A DNA stretch of 64,000 nucleotides. Origin: Avena insularis (lineage: Eukaryota; Streptophyta; Magnoliopsida; Poales; Poaceae). Shown here piece after piece: positions 47,792 to 58,645 of the stretch. The notes beneath the pieces were generated by a model. It saw only the letters and a program-made list of their open reading frames with translations. It had not been told where the DNA came from and did not search any database. The DNA lies in the NCBI GenBank assembly GCA_023614405.1, contig CM042694.1, forward strand, positions 91,247,285 through 91,311,284, given 5' to 3'. The first letter of the stretch is position 1, and the number at the start of each line of letters is the position of its first letter. The translations under genes were made by a program, and so were the position numbers.

Positions 47792-48934
47792 ATAACTAAA
47801 TAATAGCAATAAACAATCATAAAACATAAACAGTAACTAAATCACTAAGTATATATTGCCCTAATAACAATAACCCTAAACCTATCACTAACTAAACTAA
47901 ACAGGTATGCATGCATGAACAATTTATTATGCGACAGTTGATAATGTCATATTATAAAAATAGGGGCTTAGGGGCACACATCTGGGTTCGGAAGATCTTG
48001 GGTTCCGAGGGTCCGGGTCCGGTCTCAGGGTTAGACGAGAACAGTCTCGCATCCGGGAAGAAGGTCTTGGTTTGGCGTCGGGGGCTCATCGGACTTGCCC
48101 TGGTCGGTCTCGCAAACACGAAGGAGTGCTTGGAGTTCCGCTTCAAGCGACATCGACGTTCTTGGACCGGTGCCGGGTCTTGACGAAAACTAGCCCAATT
48201 TGCGCCGGGGATCATGGCACATATCTTTGCGTAGACAGAGAGTTCACAACAACATCATCTTCTCTTCACCCACCACATACATCACCAAAATGCCACCACA
48301 TGGTCACACCACACAAACAGTACTGCAGTGTGTAGCGGGACATGGTCTCAAGAGTTCACAGGTAGAAGATCAACACCCGACGCGCTCATGCGTGTGTAGA
48401 CCAGCGAGGATGCACAGGGAGGACGTGGCACGGATGCGGGCCTCCTTAACGCGTCGAGGAGGGCAGAGGACACGGACGCCGAGGCGGACGGCGGCGACGC
48501 GCTTGGTTCGATGCAGGGGCGACGCGGGAGGGCAATTGGAGGCTACCGGAGGAGCACGGCAGCGGTGCCAGGACCGAGCAGGACAGCGGGGGGCTTGGTG
48601 GTCGACGGCGGTCGGAGCTCCAGTATAGAGCGGCGAGGAGAGAGACCGAGGCCCAGGGGAGGCGCGGGACGGAGGTCCTCGACGGGGAGGAGGGGAAACA
48701 GGGCCCGGGACAGCGAGCGCGGCGGGATTAATCCAACCGAAGCTGATGGGGATAGAGGGACGGGAGGCTCACCTTGTGGAGGTCGGCTGGGGAGGAGCGG
48801 CATCGAGCTTAGCTTGGCCTAGGAGGGCATATTCGCAAGGCAGAGGCGGCGGATGATCAGGGTGGCGCTTCGTAGGGCTGGGGGAAGAACCGATCTGGCT
48901 GGGGGAAGAAGGAAGGGTGGCGCATTATAACCCC
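47792..48934 (-). other. GC-rich upstream region in CACTA E
   Basis: No recognisable gene. 48360-48830 is very GC-rich with a minus-strand Pro-rich frame (48543-48803) and plus-strand Arg-rich frames that look like composition artefacts. It is probably promoter or 5' UTR of the minus-strand genes. Confidence 0.4.
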
Positions 48935-49125
48935 CCCCCTCTTTAACACCGGTTCGTGGCTGGAACCGGTGTTAAAGGAGAGTCACGTTTAGCCCTGCCA
49001 ATAGTGCTACTTAAACGGGTACGTGCCGTTAAAATGTGTTAAAGTCTCTGTAATAATCGCATTAACTTGCACGGTTATGTGGCTGGAACCGGTGTTAAAG
49101 GGGGCATTATTTCATGCATTAAAGG
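48935..49125. repeat. internal block of CACTA E subterminal repeats
   Basis: TTTAACACCGGTTCGTGGC / GGAACCGGTGTTAAAGG pairs, the same motifs as at 42917-43115 and 55560-55797, but without a CACTA terminus next to them. Confidence 0.8.
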
Positions 49126-50134
49126 GTGGGGCTTTATAATTCAAAAAATAGGATATTAATTTAGAAAATTCATATCTTATTCATTTCAACTCAGAAAAAT
49201 ATGAATAATATATCATAATTTTTAGAAAAATAATATCTATCCATTCATGTAAAAACATTTTATATTTACTTTAGATGAAAATTTTCAAAATGATTATAAA
49301 ACTTACATTTATTTTTTGATTATTGAATTCAAACTATAATTTGTCATATCCTAAAAGTTTGAACATTAGATATATTCAGCATCTAAACATGAATCTAACC
49401 CTATTTTATTAGAGCAAATCATATTTTATTTTGTATTAACATTTTGAATTGATTGGATATTTAAATGCATCTTTTGTATACACTTGAATCGATAAAGCCT
49501 CGCTCAACATGCATTGCATTTTTGATAAAATAGCATATTGTCAACCTAAAAATGATATTTGTAAAAAATCATGAGCATCGTATCATGTAACTGTAGTTCA
49601 TATCTGACCCACTTCCTACCGATTCGGCAGGAATTTGTCTTTTCACCGAGGTGGGCGGAAAGGTTTCAGATCCCCCTGTTGGTACATTGTCCATATAAGG
49701 TGGTCTAGTATTTTTGTAAAATGTGGTGGTGGTTTTTTGAATTAGCCATTTGGTGGTTGCTTCACAAAACCGTCCGTTTTTTATGCTTGGAAAATGGAAA
49801 ATGCCTTTTTGGTGCGATAAAAAGGAAAACTTCCTCTTGCGACATTGTTTGCCATGCCATGATGCACATGTATGCACAATATGGCCATATTATCACAAAC
49901 TATGCCTTGATTCTAGCCATAACATTGGTCATTTGACCCAAAAGCCAAGAAACCTCGAATGAGATAGGTCATTTTGTGAAGGAGATAGAACTGGAATTAA
50001 AATACAGAATGCAACTAATAGTAAGTTACATAAAGCACGACTGAAAATTAAGATACATAAAAGAACTGAAAATTAAGATACATGGCCAGATTAAGTAACA
50101 ATCGGCCAAACTTGTTTCAGAATGTTGGAGTGAT
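49126..50134. other. AT-rich stretch and 3' flank of the unknown gene
   Basis: 49140-49560 is AT-rich with no coding sequence. 49560-50134 may contain the 3' UTR of the minus-strand gene that starts at 50680. Short frames at 49569-49962 are not recognised. Confidence 0.4.
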
Positions 50135-50680
50135 TCAGTCATGCTCCTGCCTACACCTGTAATACTCGCCACTGTAGTCATCGTACTCGCCGCGGCCGTC
50201 ATTGGTGTCGTCGTCGGGGTCACCGTAATTGAACCTTGAAGGCTGAGTACGCGTGGGCTGGACTTGAGGGTAGCGCAGACGGGGGATAGAGTCAGCGGCA
50301 GTGTCATAGGCCATGACGCTCTGGAGAGTCCGACCGCGCCACCATAGCCGACGGCCGGCCTTGTTGAAGTTCGGAGGAGGTGGGCCGTCCTCCTCGTGCC
50401 TGGCGAGCGCCCTCTCACGCCGATCCACGAAGAAGGCTTCCCAAGTAGGGAAATAGTCGGGATGCCATCTGGGATTCCTCCGCTGCTCCGGCGTGAGCTC
50501 GAAGTAGTAGTGGTTCGTGATGGCCATCTGGCGCGCCACACCTAGAGGAACAGGAGGAACCAGCACGCCTCCGGCGCTCAGCATCCAGCCGACGGGGACA
50601 CAGTAGCCCGGCGGGCAGGGGTAGTTCGAGGCGCAAAGCGCCTCCGCCTCCCTGGGGGTTAGTGCTATGGTGGAAGCCAT
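50135..50680 (-). CDS. intact unknown protein, 181 aa, within CACTA E
   Basis: Start at 50680 (MASTIALTPREAEAL). The frame is also open upstream to 50794, but a TATA box lies at about 50742-50757, so the shorter start fits a 60-70-nt leader. The product has PCPPGYCVPVGW and SAGGVLVPPVP near the N-terminus and ELTPEQRRNPRWHPDYFPTW with FVDRRERALARHE (helical, charged) in the middle. NKAGRRLWWRGRTLQSVM follows, and the tail is acidic and Tyr-rich (DPDDDTND, DDYSGEYY). I recall similar hypothetical proteins in Triticeae repeats but know no function or domain. No stop or frameshift is present, unlike in all its neighbours. It may be a captured gene or the private gene of a nested transposon. Confidence 0.6.
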   Translation of the reverse strand: MASTIALTPREAEALCASNYPCPPGYCVPVGWMLSAGGVLVPPVPLGVARQMAITNHYYFELTPEQRRNPRWHPDYFPTWEAFFVDRRERALARHEEDGPPPPNFNKAGRRLWWRGRTLQSVMAYDTAADSIPRLRYPQVQPTRTQPSRFNYGDPDDDTNDGRGEYDDYSGEYYRCRQEHD

Positions 50681-50741
50681 GGGAAAGAGTGATGAGGTTG
50701 CAGATATGAGTCTAGAGATGTGAAATGACTGGAGGCCAACC

Positions 50742-50757
50742 CTACATATATATATAG
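50742..50757 (-). promoter_or_regulatory. TATA box of the unknown gene
   Basis: The minus strand reads CTATATATATATGTAGGG about 65-75 nt upstream of the ATG at 50680, the spacing expected for a plant promoter with a short leader. Confidence 0.6.
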
Positions 50758-50935
50758 TGAAGAACTGGCGGGAAGAACTGGAGGGAAGAATCAAGGAAGA
50801 ATCAAGGGAAAAAATGGCGGGAAGAAAAATGGCGGGAAAAATGGTCTTCCTCCGGTGGTCTTCCTCCGGTGAAACCCTAGACCGGGGGCCTCGGATCGTC
50901 TACCCTTGTAGCTTTCTCCGTATGAGGGTAGCCCC

Positions 50936-50969
50936 TTTAGGGTTTAGGGTTTACGGTTTAGGGTTTAGG
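50936..50969 (+). repeat. short telomere-like TTTAGGG repeat
   Basis: About five units of TTTAGGG, one with a change (TTTACGG), directly before the 249-bp tandem repeat. In plant promoters similar telo-boxes occur, so a promoter role is as likely as telomeric origin. Confidence 0.75.
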
Positions 50970-51471
50970 CTTGGTCGTTGCCATAGCACATCTAGACTTA
51001 TATCTGCCGCCTCTCTCCACTCTATCCCATGGCTTTCACCATACCTCTAACCCCAGGGAGGCAGAGATGGAGTCTTTCATGGGCTAGCGGAAAATATTTT
51101 CGGCGGAACTTCGAAGATGCCATAGGCGTGTGCACCAAGGGCATCTTGAGAAATTCCGCCACGGAGATTTCAAACCCTTTCCTCCATCCATGGGGATGAA
51201 ACTCTCCATCCATGTTGGCTTGGTCGTTGCCATAGCACATCTACACTCATATCGCCGCCTCTCCACTCTATCCCATGGCTTCCACCATACCTCTAACCCT
51301 GGAGGCGAAGATGTAGTCTTTCACGGGCTAGCAGGAAAATATTTTCCGGCGGAACTTCGAAGATGCCATAGGCGTGTGCACCAAGGGCATCTTGAGGAAG
51401 TTCCACCACGGAGATTTCCCAACCCTTTCCTCCATCCATGGGGATGAAACTCTCCATCCATGTTGGCTTGT
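50970..51471 (+). repeat. 249-bp tandem repeat containing 5' ends homologous to the unknown gene
   Basis: CTTGGTCGTTGCCATAGCAC recurs at 50970 and 51219. Each unit holds a leader and start (ATGGCTT[C/T]CACCATACC) similar to the leader and start of the minus-strand gene at 50680, but in the opposite orientation. After the start codons the sequence differs and no long frame stays open (stops within about 60 codons). Confidence 0.75.
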
Positions 51472-52094
51472 TGAGTTGCTTGCCATGGCGTATCGATGCT
51501 CCTTTTATAGGCACGCGCCTCTTCTACTTTGTCTTCTTCCTCCGACAGTAAATGCGCTACATCGAGCAGTGTAGTCCACCCATGCCCTTATCCTACCGGC
51601 GACTTTAGTCGGTTTGAGCCCCACTGGTACTAAAGGTTACCCACGCATCCTTATCCGACCGGCAGTTTGTTAGATGACACAAAAACCACCTTTAGTCGGT
51701 TGCACCCACCAACCGGTACTAAAGGTTAGCCACCAGATAAGGCCCTCCCGGATAAGCCTCCCCAGATAAGGCCCCCCATCACCTTGGCAGAACCCTCTTC
51801 ACAGTCTTAAAGAAAAATGGCGGGTAGAATTATGGCATGAAAATATGGCGGGAAGAAAAATGGCGGAAAAATGGCGGGAAGAAAAATGGAGGAAGAAATA
51901 GAAGGAAGAAAAATGGCTCATTTAATACATATATTGTTAATAAGAAATATGACATTGATTTCCATGTTGAGATACATATGTGCCAAAATGGCTCAATTAA
52001 TACATATAGTCAATCTTATGATCGTCGGCCGTAACCATGGAGTATCAACACCGCTTAACAGGATGGTTGGGTCATCTTCACTCTAAAGGCGGAA
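51472..52094. other. subterminal-repeat-like block and A/G-rich spacer
   Basis: 51595-51730 contains TTTAGTCGGTT / GGTACTAAAGGTT repeats, typical of another (Caspar-like) CACTA family, so a nested or recombined element is present. 51800-51930 has repeated GGCGGGAAGAAAAAT units, also found at 50760-50840 on the other side of the unknown gene. No gene is seen. Confidence 0.55.
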
Positions 52095-55000
52095 TTTCAT
52101 CAAACTTATTATAATCTTGACATGTCATCTTGTCCTCCACTCCCACGATGTTTCTTTTCCCTGAAAGAACTATGTGACGCTGTGGCTCACGTGTGATGGA
52201 TCGATTTGCTTATTTTTTATTTTTTCGGTTGGGTAGACAGGTCCTTCACATAGAAACCCGGAGCCACATCATTGGCTAAGACGAATGGTTCGTCTAAGTT
52301 CTTGTCTACCTTCATAAGATTGTTGAGATCCACCATTGTCATTCCGCATTCTTGTCTACCTCAACCCCTCCTCCCGTTAGCTTGACCCATTTGCATCAAA
52401 CAAGGGACCTTAAAATTAGGTCCATAGTCAAGTTCCCATATCTCCTCTATGAACCCATAATACGTGGTCTTTTGCCCATTGTCTTCTGCTGCATCGGCGT
52501 TAACACCACTATTTTGGTTGGTGCTCTTTTATCTTGGCCTATCGTGTAAAATGTATTCCCATTTATCTCGCACCCTTGGAAAGTACATACAATCGAAGAT
52601 GGTGTCCTGGCCAACAAGTACCTGATCCCCAAGTGGTGTTATTCGTGAGAAGTCTTTGCAGCCACCGCCAAAACTCGCCATGTGTTCACTTATAATCCAT
52701 TCATCGATCGCCTCGGGTGTTTGAGGCGATTAAATTCTTGTGTTCATTGATATACGGGCAACCAAGATAGATCTTTGTAAAACCGTGTAGTGTGCTTGAT
52801 TGAGAGAATGCCCGTCCCTACATATCATTGCTTTACATCCTAGGGTGCCTTTTCCACGCAGTCTCCCCTCGTGTCGTGATTACGGAACACCAATCGCCTT
52901 AAGGTCAGGAATAAAATCAACACGAACTCAATGACCTCCTCTGTTACATAGCCCTTGGAGATGCTTCCTTCGCCTAGCACGGTTATGAACATATTTCTTT
53001 AAGACTCCATGTACCTCTCAAAGGGAACATATTGTGTAGAAATATAGGACCGAGAATGGCAATCTCTTCTACTAGGTGAACCAGGAGATGTCATAATATT
53101 GAAGAAGGATGGTGGGAACACCAACTCAAAGTGACAAGACATTGGGCCACATCATGTCAGTAACCCTGGTAGGCTTTACGGATCGATTACCTTACGAGAT
53201 ATTGCATTGAGAAATGCACATAGCTTCACAATGGGTACTCGAACATTTTCAGGTAGAAGCCCCTCAATGCAATCGGAAGCAATTGTGTCATAATCACGTG
53301 GCGATCGAGACTTCAGGTTTTGGAATTTTTCTCTGCCATATTTATTATTCCTTTATATTCGGAGAAGCTAGACGGGACCTTGATACTTCTCAGGCATTCA
53401 AAAAAGATTTCCTTCTCTGCTTTAGTAAGAGCGTAGCTGGCAGGAGTTAAGTGGCATCGTTTACCCTTCTTGTTCTCAGGATGCATAGGCTCTTCAGGGT
53501 CTTTCAGATGTTGTTGGTCCTGCCGTGCTTCGGTGTATCTTTGTCTTCCCATACACTCCTAGGAAGCCTAGCAGGTTCACGCAAACATTCTTCGTCACGT
53601 GCATCAAATCGATGGAAGAGCGGACATCTAAGACTTTCCAATAGGGTAGGTCCCAAAATATAGATTGCTTCTTCCACATGGGCGTGTCCGCATCATCATT
53701 CGGAATGATAGACTGCCAGGACCTTTTCCAAAGATTACTTCTAGGTCCTTGACCATACCAAATACCTCCTCACGATGCGGAGGACAGGCTTCCTCCGGTT
53801 ACAGACGTTTGAAATGCTTGCCTTTCTTTCATCGGATGCAGTTCGAAGAAATCGACGATACCCTAGGTACACAACCTTCTTACATTTATCCAAATATACA
53901 CTTTCAGTCTCATCTAAACAGTGTGTGCATGCATTGTATCCCTTGTTTATCTGCCCTGAAATGTTACTAAGAGCAGGCCAATCATTGATGGTTACGAAAA
54001 GCAATGCTCAGAGGTCAAATGGCTCCCTTTGTGCTCATCCCACATACACCTGGTTTGGCCCACAGCTGTAAAAGTTCTTCAACTAATGGCCTTATGTACA
54101 CATAAATGTCGTTGTCGGGTTGACTCGGGCCTTGGATGAGCACAGTCATAATAATGAACATCCTCTTCATAGACAACCAAGGAGGAAGGTTATAGATACA
54201 TAGAGTCACAGGCCAGGTGATGTGACTGCAGCTCTGCTCACCAAAAGGATTCATGCCATCTGTACTTAGACCAAACCTTAAGTTCCTTGCGTCACGTGCG
54301 AAGTCCGGGTACTCTCGCTCGACTTTTCTCCACTGTGACCCATTAGCGGGGTGTCTCAACATCGCGTCTTTCTTACGGTATTCCATGTGCCATCGCAACA
54401 ACTTGGCATGCTCTTTATTTCTGAAGAGATGTTTTAACCGTGGTATTATAGGAGCATACCACATAACCTTGGCAGGAACCTTCTTCCTAGGGGCCTCGCC
54501 CTCAACATCGCCAGGATCGTCTCGTCTGATCTTATACCGCAGCAAAGGCATACCGGGCATGCATCCAAATTCTCGTACTTCTCACCACGGTAGAGGATGT
54601 AGTCATTAATGCAGGCATGTATCTTCTGCACGTCTAATCCTAGAGGGCAGACAACCTTCTTTGCTTGGTATGTACTATCGGGCAACTCATTATTTCTTGG
54701 AAGAAGATTCTTCATTTTTACCAACAACTTTGAAAATGCGCTGTCAGTCACACCGTTCTCTGCCTTCCGTTGCAGCAAATCTAGTGTGGTACCTAACTTT
54801 TTGTGGCCATCTTCGCAAGTTGGGTACAACAATGTTTTGTGATCCTTTAACATATGCTCCAGCTTCTCCTTCTCCTTTTCAGTTTCACATTCTTCCTTTG
54901 CATCAGTAATGGCCCGACCAAGATCGTCATCAGCGGGCCCATCTGCTGCCTCTTGATCTTCATTATCTACCCCCGTTGCAGTATCATCATATTCAGGATA

Positions 55001-55288
55001 CATATTATGATAGTTGTCATCATCCTCTTCTTCTTCGTTGTCTTCCATCACAACCTCTTTTTCTCCGTGCTTGGTCCAACAATTATAGCCGGGCATGAAA
55101 CCGGATCGAAGCAGGTAGGCGTGAATGGTTCTGGTATTTGAGTAGTCTTTCTTGTTCTAACAGTGAACACACGGATAGCACATAAAACCATTGTGACCAC
55201 GGTTTGCATTAGCCACAACGATGAAATTTTGGAGGCCCGTAATGTACTCGGAAGTGCGGCGGTCACCGTACATCCATTGCCGGTTCAT
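52095..55288 (-). pseudogene. CACTA E TNP2 transposase
   Basis: Start at 55288 (MNRQWMYGDRRTSEYITGLQ), a Transpos_assoc domain with the usual CYPCVHC pair, followed by a TAG at 55159-55157. Next come RSGFMPGYNCWTKHGE, a long acidic linker (54970-55060), KIHACINDYILYRGE and a frameshift near 54550. Then follow RNLRFGLSTDGMNPFG and YNLPPWLSM (54015-54560), further frameshifts, NACTHCLDET (53741-54004), IDLMHVTKNVCVNLLGF (53500-53680) and, in broken frames, FIEEIWELDY near 52420. The C-terminal DEPFVLANDV and FYVKD lie near 52250. About 3.2 kb of gene is present in order without large insertions. Several stops make it inactive. Confidence 0.9.
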
Positions 55289-55559
55289 CTGCATTAATAT
55301 ATAGTATATATCAAAAAATAATAGGGAGATGACCATTTATATATATAGTACATCAATGACACATGAAAGGATAGTTGCCGACCTCGACCGAGAAGGAAAG
55401 AGCAACGAGAAAACTTCTTTTGATCTCTCGGGCATTTCACCGAACACCTCTTGTGCATACGAAAAAAACACAAACTAGCACACTTCACACCCTCTTGCTA
55501 GGCTCCAAAATGAGATAGTGAAAAAATGGAAGAGTGGGGTGTGGGCTGCGGTGTCTTAT
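55289..55559 (-). other. CACTA E 5' leader
   Basis: Sequence between the TNP2 start and the subterminal repeats, with an ATATATA-rich tract at about 55296-55350. No gene is seen. Confidence 0.45.
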
Positions 55560-55797
55560 ATAGCCCCCCCCTTTAACACCGGTTCAAGCCACGAACCGGT
55601 GTTAAAGGGGGGGCTGCGCGGGCCACTGGTGCAGGGGCCTTTAACACCGGTTCGTGCCACGAACCGGTGTTAAAGGGGGGCTCCTTTTTGCTGCACGGGC
55701 CACGCTGGTACAGGCCCCCCCTTTAACACCGGTTCGTAGAAGAACCGGTGTTAAAGCCCATTTCCAGGATCAACCAAAGGCCTAGTTTCAACTAGTG
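55560..55797. repeat. CACTA E right subterminal and terminal repeats
   Basis: Three inverted pairs of CTTTAACACCGGTTC / GAACCGGTGTTAAAG, then the terminus ending AACTAGTG at 55797. Confidence 0.9.
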
Positions 55798-55829
55798 CAA
55801 TAACATACTTTTTGGGACGGAGGAAACAT
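55798..55829. mobile_element. Stowaway-like MITE, right part
   Basis: AACATACTTTTTGGGACGGAGGAA completes the MITE begun at 42816. The split shows that CACTA E inserted into it. Confidence 0.6.
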
Positions 55830-56878
55830 TGGTACATCACATTTCCATGGATATATCGATCCTATATCCCTATAAATAATAATACCTAACAAGAGTGAGT
55901 AACCATCGAACTGTTATATTCTTATTTCGTACCATTGTTTATCACGAGATAGAGCTTTGTAGCAAAGGACATGGAGTGTGACCTTCATATGGCCATTGGG
56001 GAAGCAACGACTAGCTTAGCCAACAACTCCAGGGTTCAGGTTTGTAAACGACCTTATGCATGATCGATACAATTGAAATGGCCTCTTTGGTACCTTTTCA
56101 GTTTTACAAAAAATCGTGTAAATGGCCTTCGGATTGTAGGATCCAGATTGTCTCAATTCCAAATGGTATGCAATCCTTTATTTATTTTTACTGAAAAGGA
56201 GAATTACATCAACATATGTTTTTGTTAATGTACATACTATATGATTTAATCCGAATAAATAATTGATAAAACATGATCATACAAATAGCAATTAAATAGA
56301 TCATACAAACTAACAGAGTAGATTAACAGATTGCATCTAAACAGGATAAACTAATCACATCTACTCCAAACGCTAGACCAAAAAACTCTAGTAGAAAAGA
56401 AGGTCAAGTACGGTGCAGCGGTAGCAGCAATGGCCGCAGTGGTAGCAACAGCGTTATCGCCCATGTTGCGGTTGCCGAAGAGATCGGTGATGTATGAGAA
56501 GTAGTCGTTGTTTGGGAAATCGGCGTCGGACGACGTCGTGGATAGTCACGCTTGAGCGCTCCGAAAAAAACCGATCGCCCCTCACCCATACTGGTTCACA
56601 AGAGACAAGGTTCCGGAGGTCTACTGTCCCGATCTGCGGCGCAGGCCGCAAGGCAGGATGGGGAATACGAAGACGGCTGCGCGATGGGCTAGAAGGAGGT
56701 GCGTGTGATGCATTGTAGTCGCGTAGGGTTTGCGTCTCAGTTTATGTAGTGTCGGTCGGGTAGGTCATGGGGCGCAACCCACTTCCGTGTCTACACAGCC
56801 CACGATCCAAAATATCTGGCTAATTAACGGGTCTATTAATGACTCATAGTTAATTTTCCTAAACTGCAAAATAAAACT
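55830..56878. other. unassigned sequence with a GC-rich segment
   Basis: 55830-56390 is AT-rich and non-coding as far as I can see. 56400-56720 is GC-rich with two overlapping minus-strand frames of about 60 codons (56404-56651) that I do not recognise. It may be part of the host spacer or of a decayed element. Confidence 0.35.
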
Positions 56879-57157
56879 TGGCTCGGTGAGATTCCTGCAT
56901 CTCGCGGCGCGGCGCGTCGTGATGAGGCATGGCGTCAGCGGAGGAGTGCACGGGAGCTTCTTCTCTTCTCACTCACTTAGTGATGCTAGAACAGACTCCT
57001 ATATAAGGTGGTACAACTCCCTCTCAACTAGAAATATGGGACAAAACTTTAGCTCCACTAGCACACACACATGAGCTGACACAAATAATGAAGAGAATTT
57101 CAGAATTTGTATTTTCTATGCCAAAAGCCCAACACTAGACTACACGAAAATCCAACA

Positions 57158-57702
57158 ATCCCCCACAAAGTCTCATTGGCACATCACATCATTTTGGTTC
57201 CAGAACATTTTTCTATATATCGGTGTTTAGTGGAGACTGTTGAGTTGAACTTCCACTTTAAACTACAGGCAACACTAGCTTGCACTTGAATAGTGGACTA
57301 TACCTTAAACTATAAGTTTTCCGCAACTAGTTTCACACAAAGCCTAAACTGATATTGGGGTGCCGTTGGCTTCCCCGTGGTTTGGAGCTTATGTGTCATA
57401 CTCCAGGGCATTTCATGAGTTTATTAGAGAGCACTCAACTCCCACGGACTCCGACATTTAACAGTCAGACTTATATAGGTGTGTTCCTCAAGAGATGTTC
57501 TACAGGATAAGATCTCAGAAAAGCCGCTTGGAACATATTAACATAAATATCAACCTGCCATGCGGATTAAGAGAGTATGCATCCTTATGGAGATATAAAT
57601 ATAATATGGAAATACTCTCCTCTCAGCTGACCAACAACTTGTCCCCAACTCTAATTCATGGGATCTCCGATCACATAGAGTGTGTTACCACTGCGATCAA
57701 CT
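57158..57702 (-). other. copia 3' untranslated region
   Basis: Between the RNase H stop and the polypurine tract. No gene is seen; a 70-codon plus-strand frame (57495-57707) is not recognised. Confidence 0.45.
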
Positions 57703-58645
57703 CATAGTGTGGGTCGCAAAACCATCTCTCTCGATGCATTATCTATCGCATTATGCGATAAACCCTTTGTGAAGGGATCTGCCAAGTTCTTAGATGTTTG
57801 GATATAATCCAGCGCAATAACTCCAAAGTTTCTTAGTTTTTTGATAGATTTCAATCTCCTCTTCACATGCCTTGATGACTTCATATTGTCCTTAAAACTG
57901 TTTACTTTGGTGATCACGATTTGTTTATCACAGTTTATTGGGATAGCAGGTATTGGTTTTTCAACCACATGTAAGTCCATCAAGAGCTCATGAAGTCGGT
58001 ATGCTTCAATAGTGGTTGTGTATAATGCTGTGAGTTCTTCTTCCACTATTGACCTCATTAAGATGGTCTGCTTGTAAGACATTCAGGAAACAGTGCGACC
58101 ACAAAGTGTAAAGAAATAAATACTCATGGCCTTAATCTCATCAGCATCAGATATCCAGTTTGAATCACTATAACCCTCAAAAACCCGTGGATACCCAGTA
58201 TAGTGAATACCATAACTCGTAGTGCCTTTCAAATAGCACAAAACACTCTTAAGAGCATGCCAATGATCGTCTCTAGGATTTGACACAAACCGACTCAATT
58301 TGCTTACAACAAAGGAAATGTCAGGCCTCGTAGAGCTTGCTAAATACATGATCAAGCAAATGATTTAGGAATATCTCAATTTATCTTTAGCATTCCTTCG
58401 ATTTTTTCGAAGTAGCACGCTCGGATCATAAGGCGTTGGAGAAGACTTGTAGTTGCTATACCCAAAGAGACTCGATATCTTTTCCACATAGTTAGACTGA
58501 AGCAGTGTAATACCACCATTGACAACCTTCAGTAGCTTTATGTTTAATATTACATCATCCACTCCCAAGTCCTTCATCTCAAAGCAATAAGATAGGAACT
58601 CTTTGACCTGCTCAATAATAGTGAGGTTGGTCCCAAATATCAATA
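57702..58645 (-). pseudogene. copia reverse transcriptase end and RNase H
   Basis: Read down from 58643: MIFGTNLTIIEQVKEFLSYC, FEMKDLGVDDVILNIKLLK (the usual reading is FEMKDLGEA..LGI), then YLASSTRPDISFVVSKLSRF and YLKGTTSYGIHYTG. RNase H follows with GYSDSNWISDADE, where the catalytic D is present and the usual DWAGD reads DSNWISD, then EEELTALYTTTIEAYRLHEL and TSKNLADPFTKGLS. Frames break near 58360 and 58083. The catalytic YVDD part of the reverse transcriptase lies upstream of the truncation and is absent. Confidence 0.85.

Larger units (their letters stand above)
42917..55797 (-). mobile_element. CACTA transposon E (minus strand, composite)
   Basis: The right terminus (minus strand CACTAGTTGAAACTAGGCC at 55797) and left terminus (CATTAGTGCACACGGCC at 42917, first C-A-C mutated) bound the element. 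Subterminal repeats are TTTAACACCGGTTCG and its inverse. Minus-strand genes are TNP2 (55288 to about 52090) and ORF2 (47099-43397). Flanking triplets are GAA and CAA, a possible imperfect target duplication. The two halves of a MITE flank it, confirming the borders. The middle (about 48.9-52.0 kb) holds unrelated sequence and an additional block of subterminal repeats. Confidence 0.8.
56879..58645 (-). mobile_element. copia element fragment, 3' part (minus strand)
   Basis: Minus-strand copia RNase H and reverse transcriptase end, a polypurine tract (minus strand GTGGGGGAT at about 57158-57166) and a 3' LTR starting TGTTGGATTTTCGTGTAGTC at 57157. The outer LTR end is uncertain (about 56879). 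The 5' part is missing from about 58645. Confidence 0.75.

Noticed and set aside
48200..48822. Arg/Gly-rich plus-strand frames and a Pro-rich minus-strand frame
   Set aside because: Composition artefacts in a GC-rich 5' region; the same DNA is open in several frames at once.
50936..50969. True interstitial telomere
   Set aside because: Only about five TTTAGGG-type units directly in front of a transcript-like leader; a promoter telo-box cluster is at least as likely.
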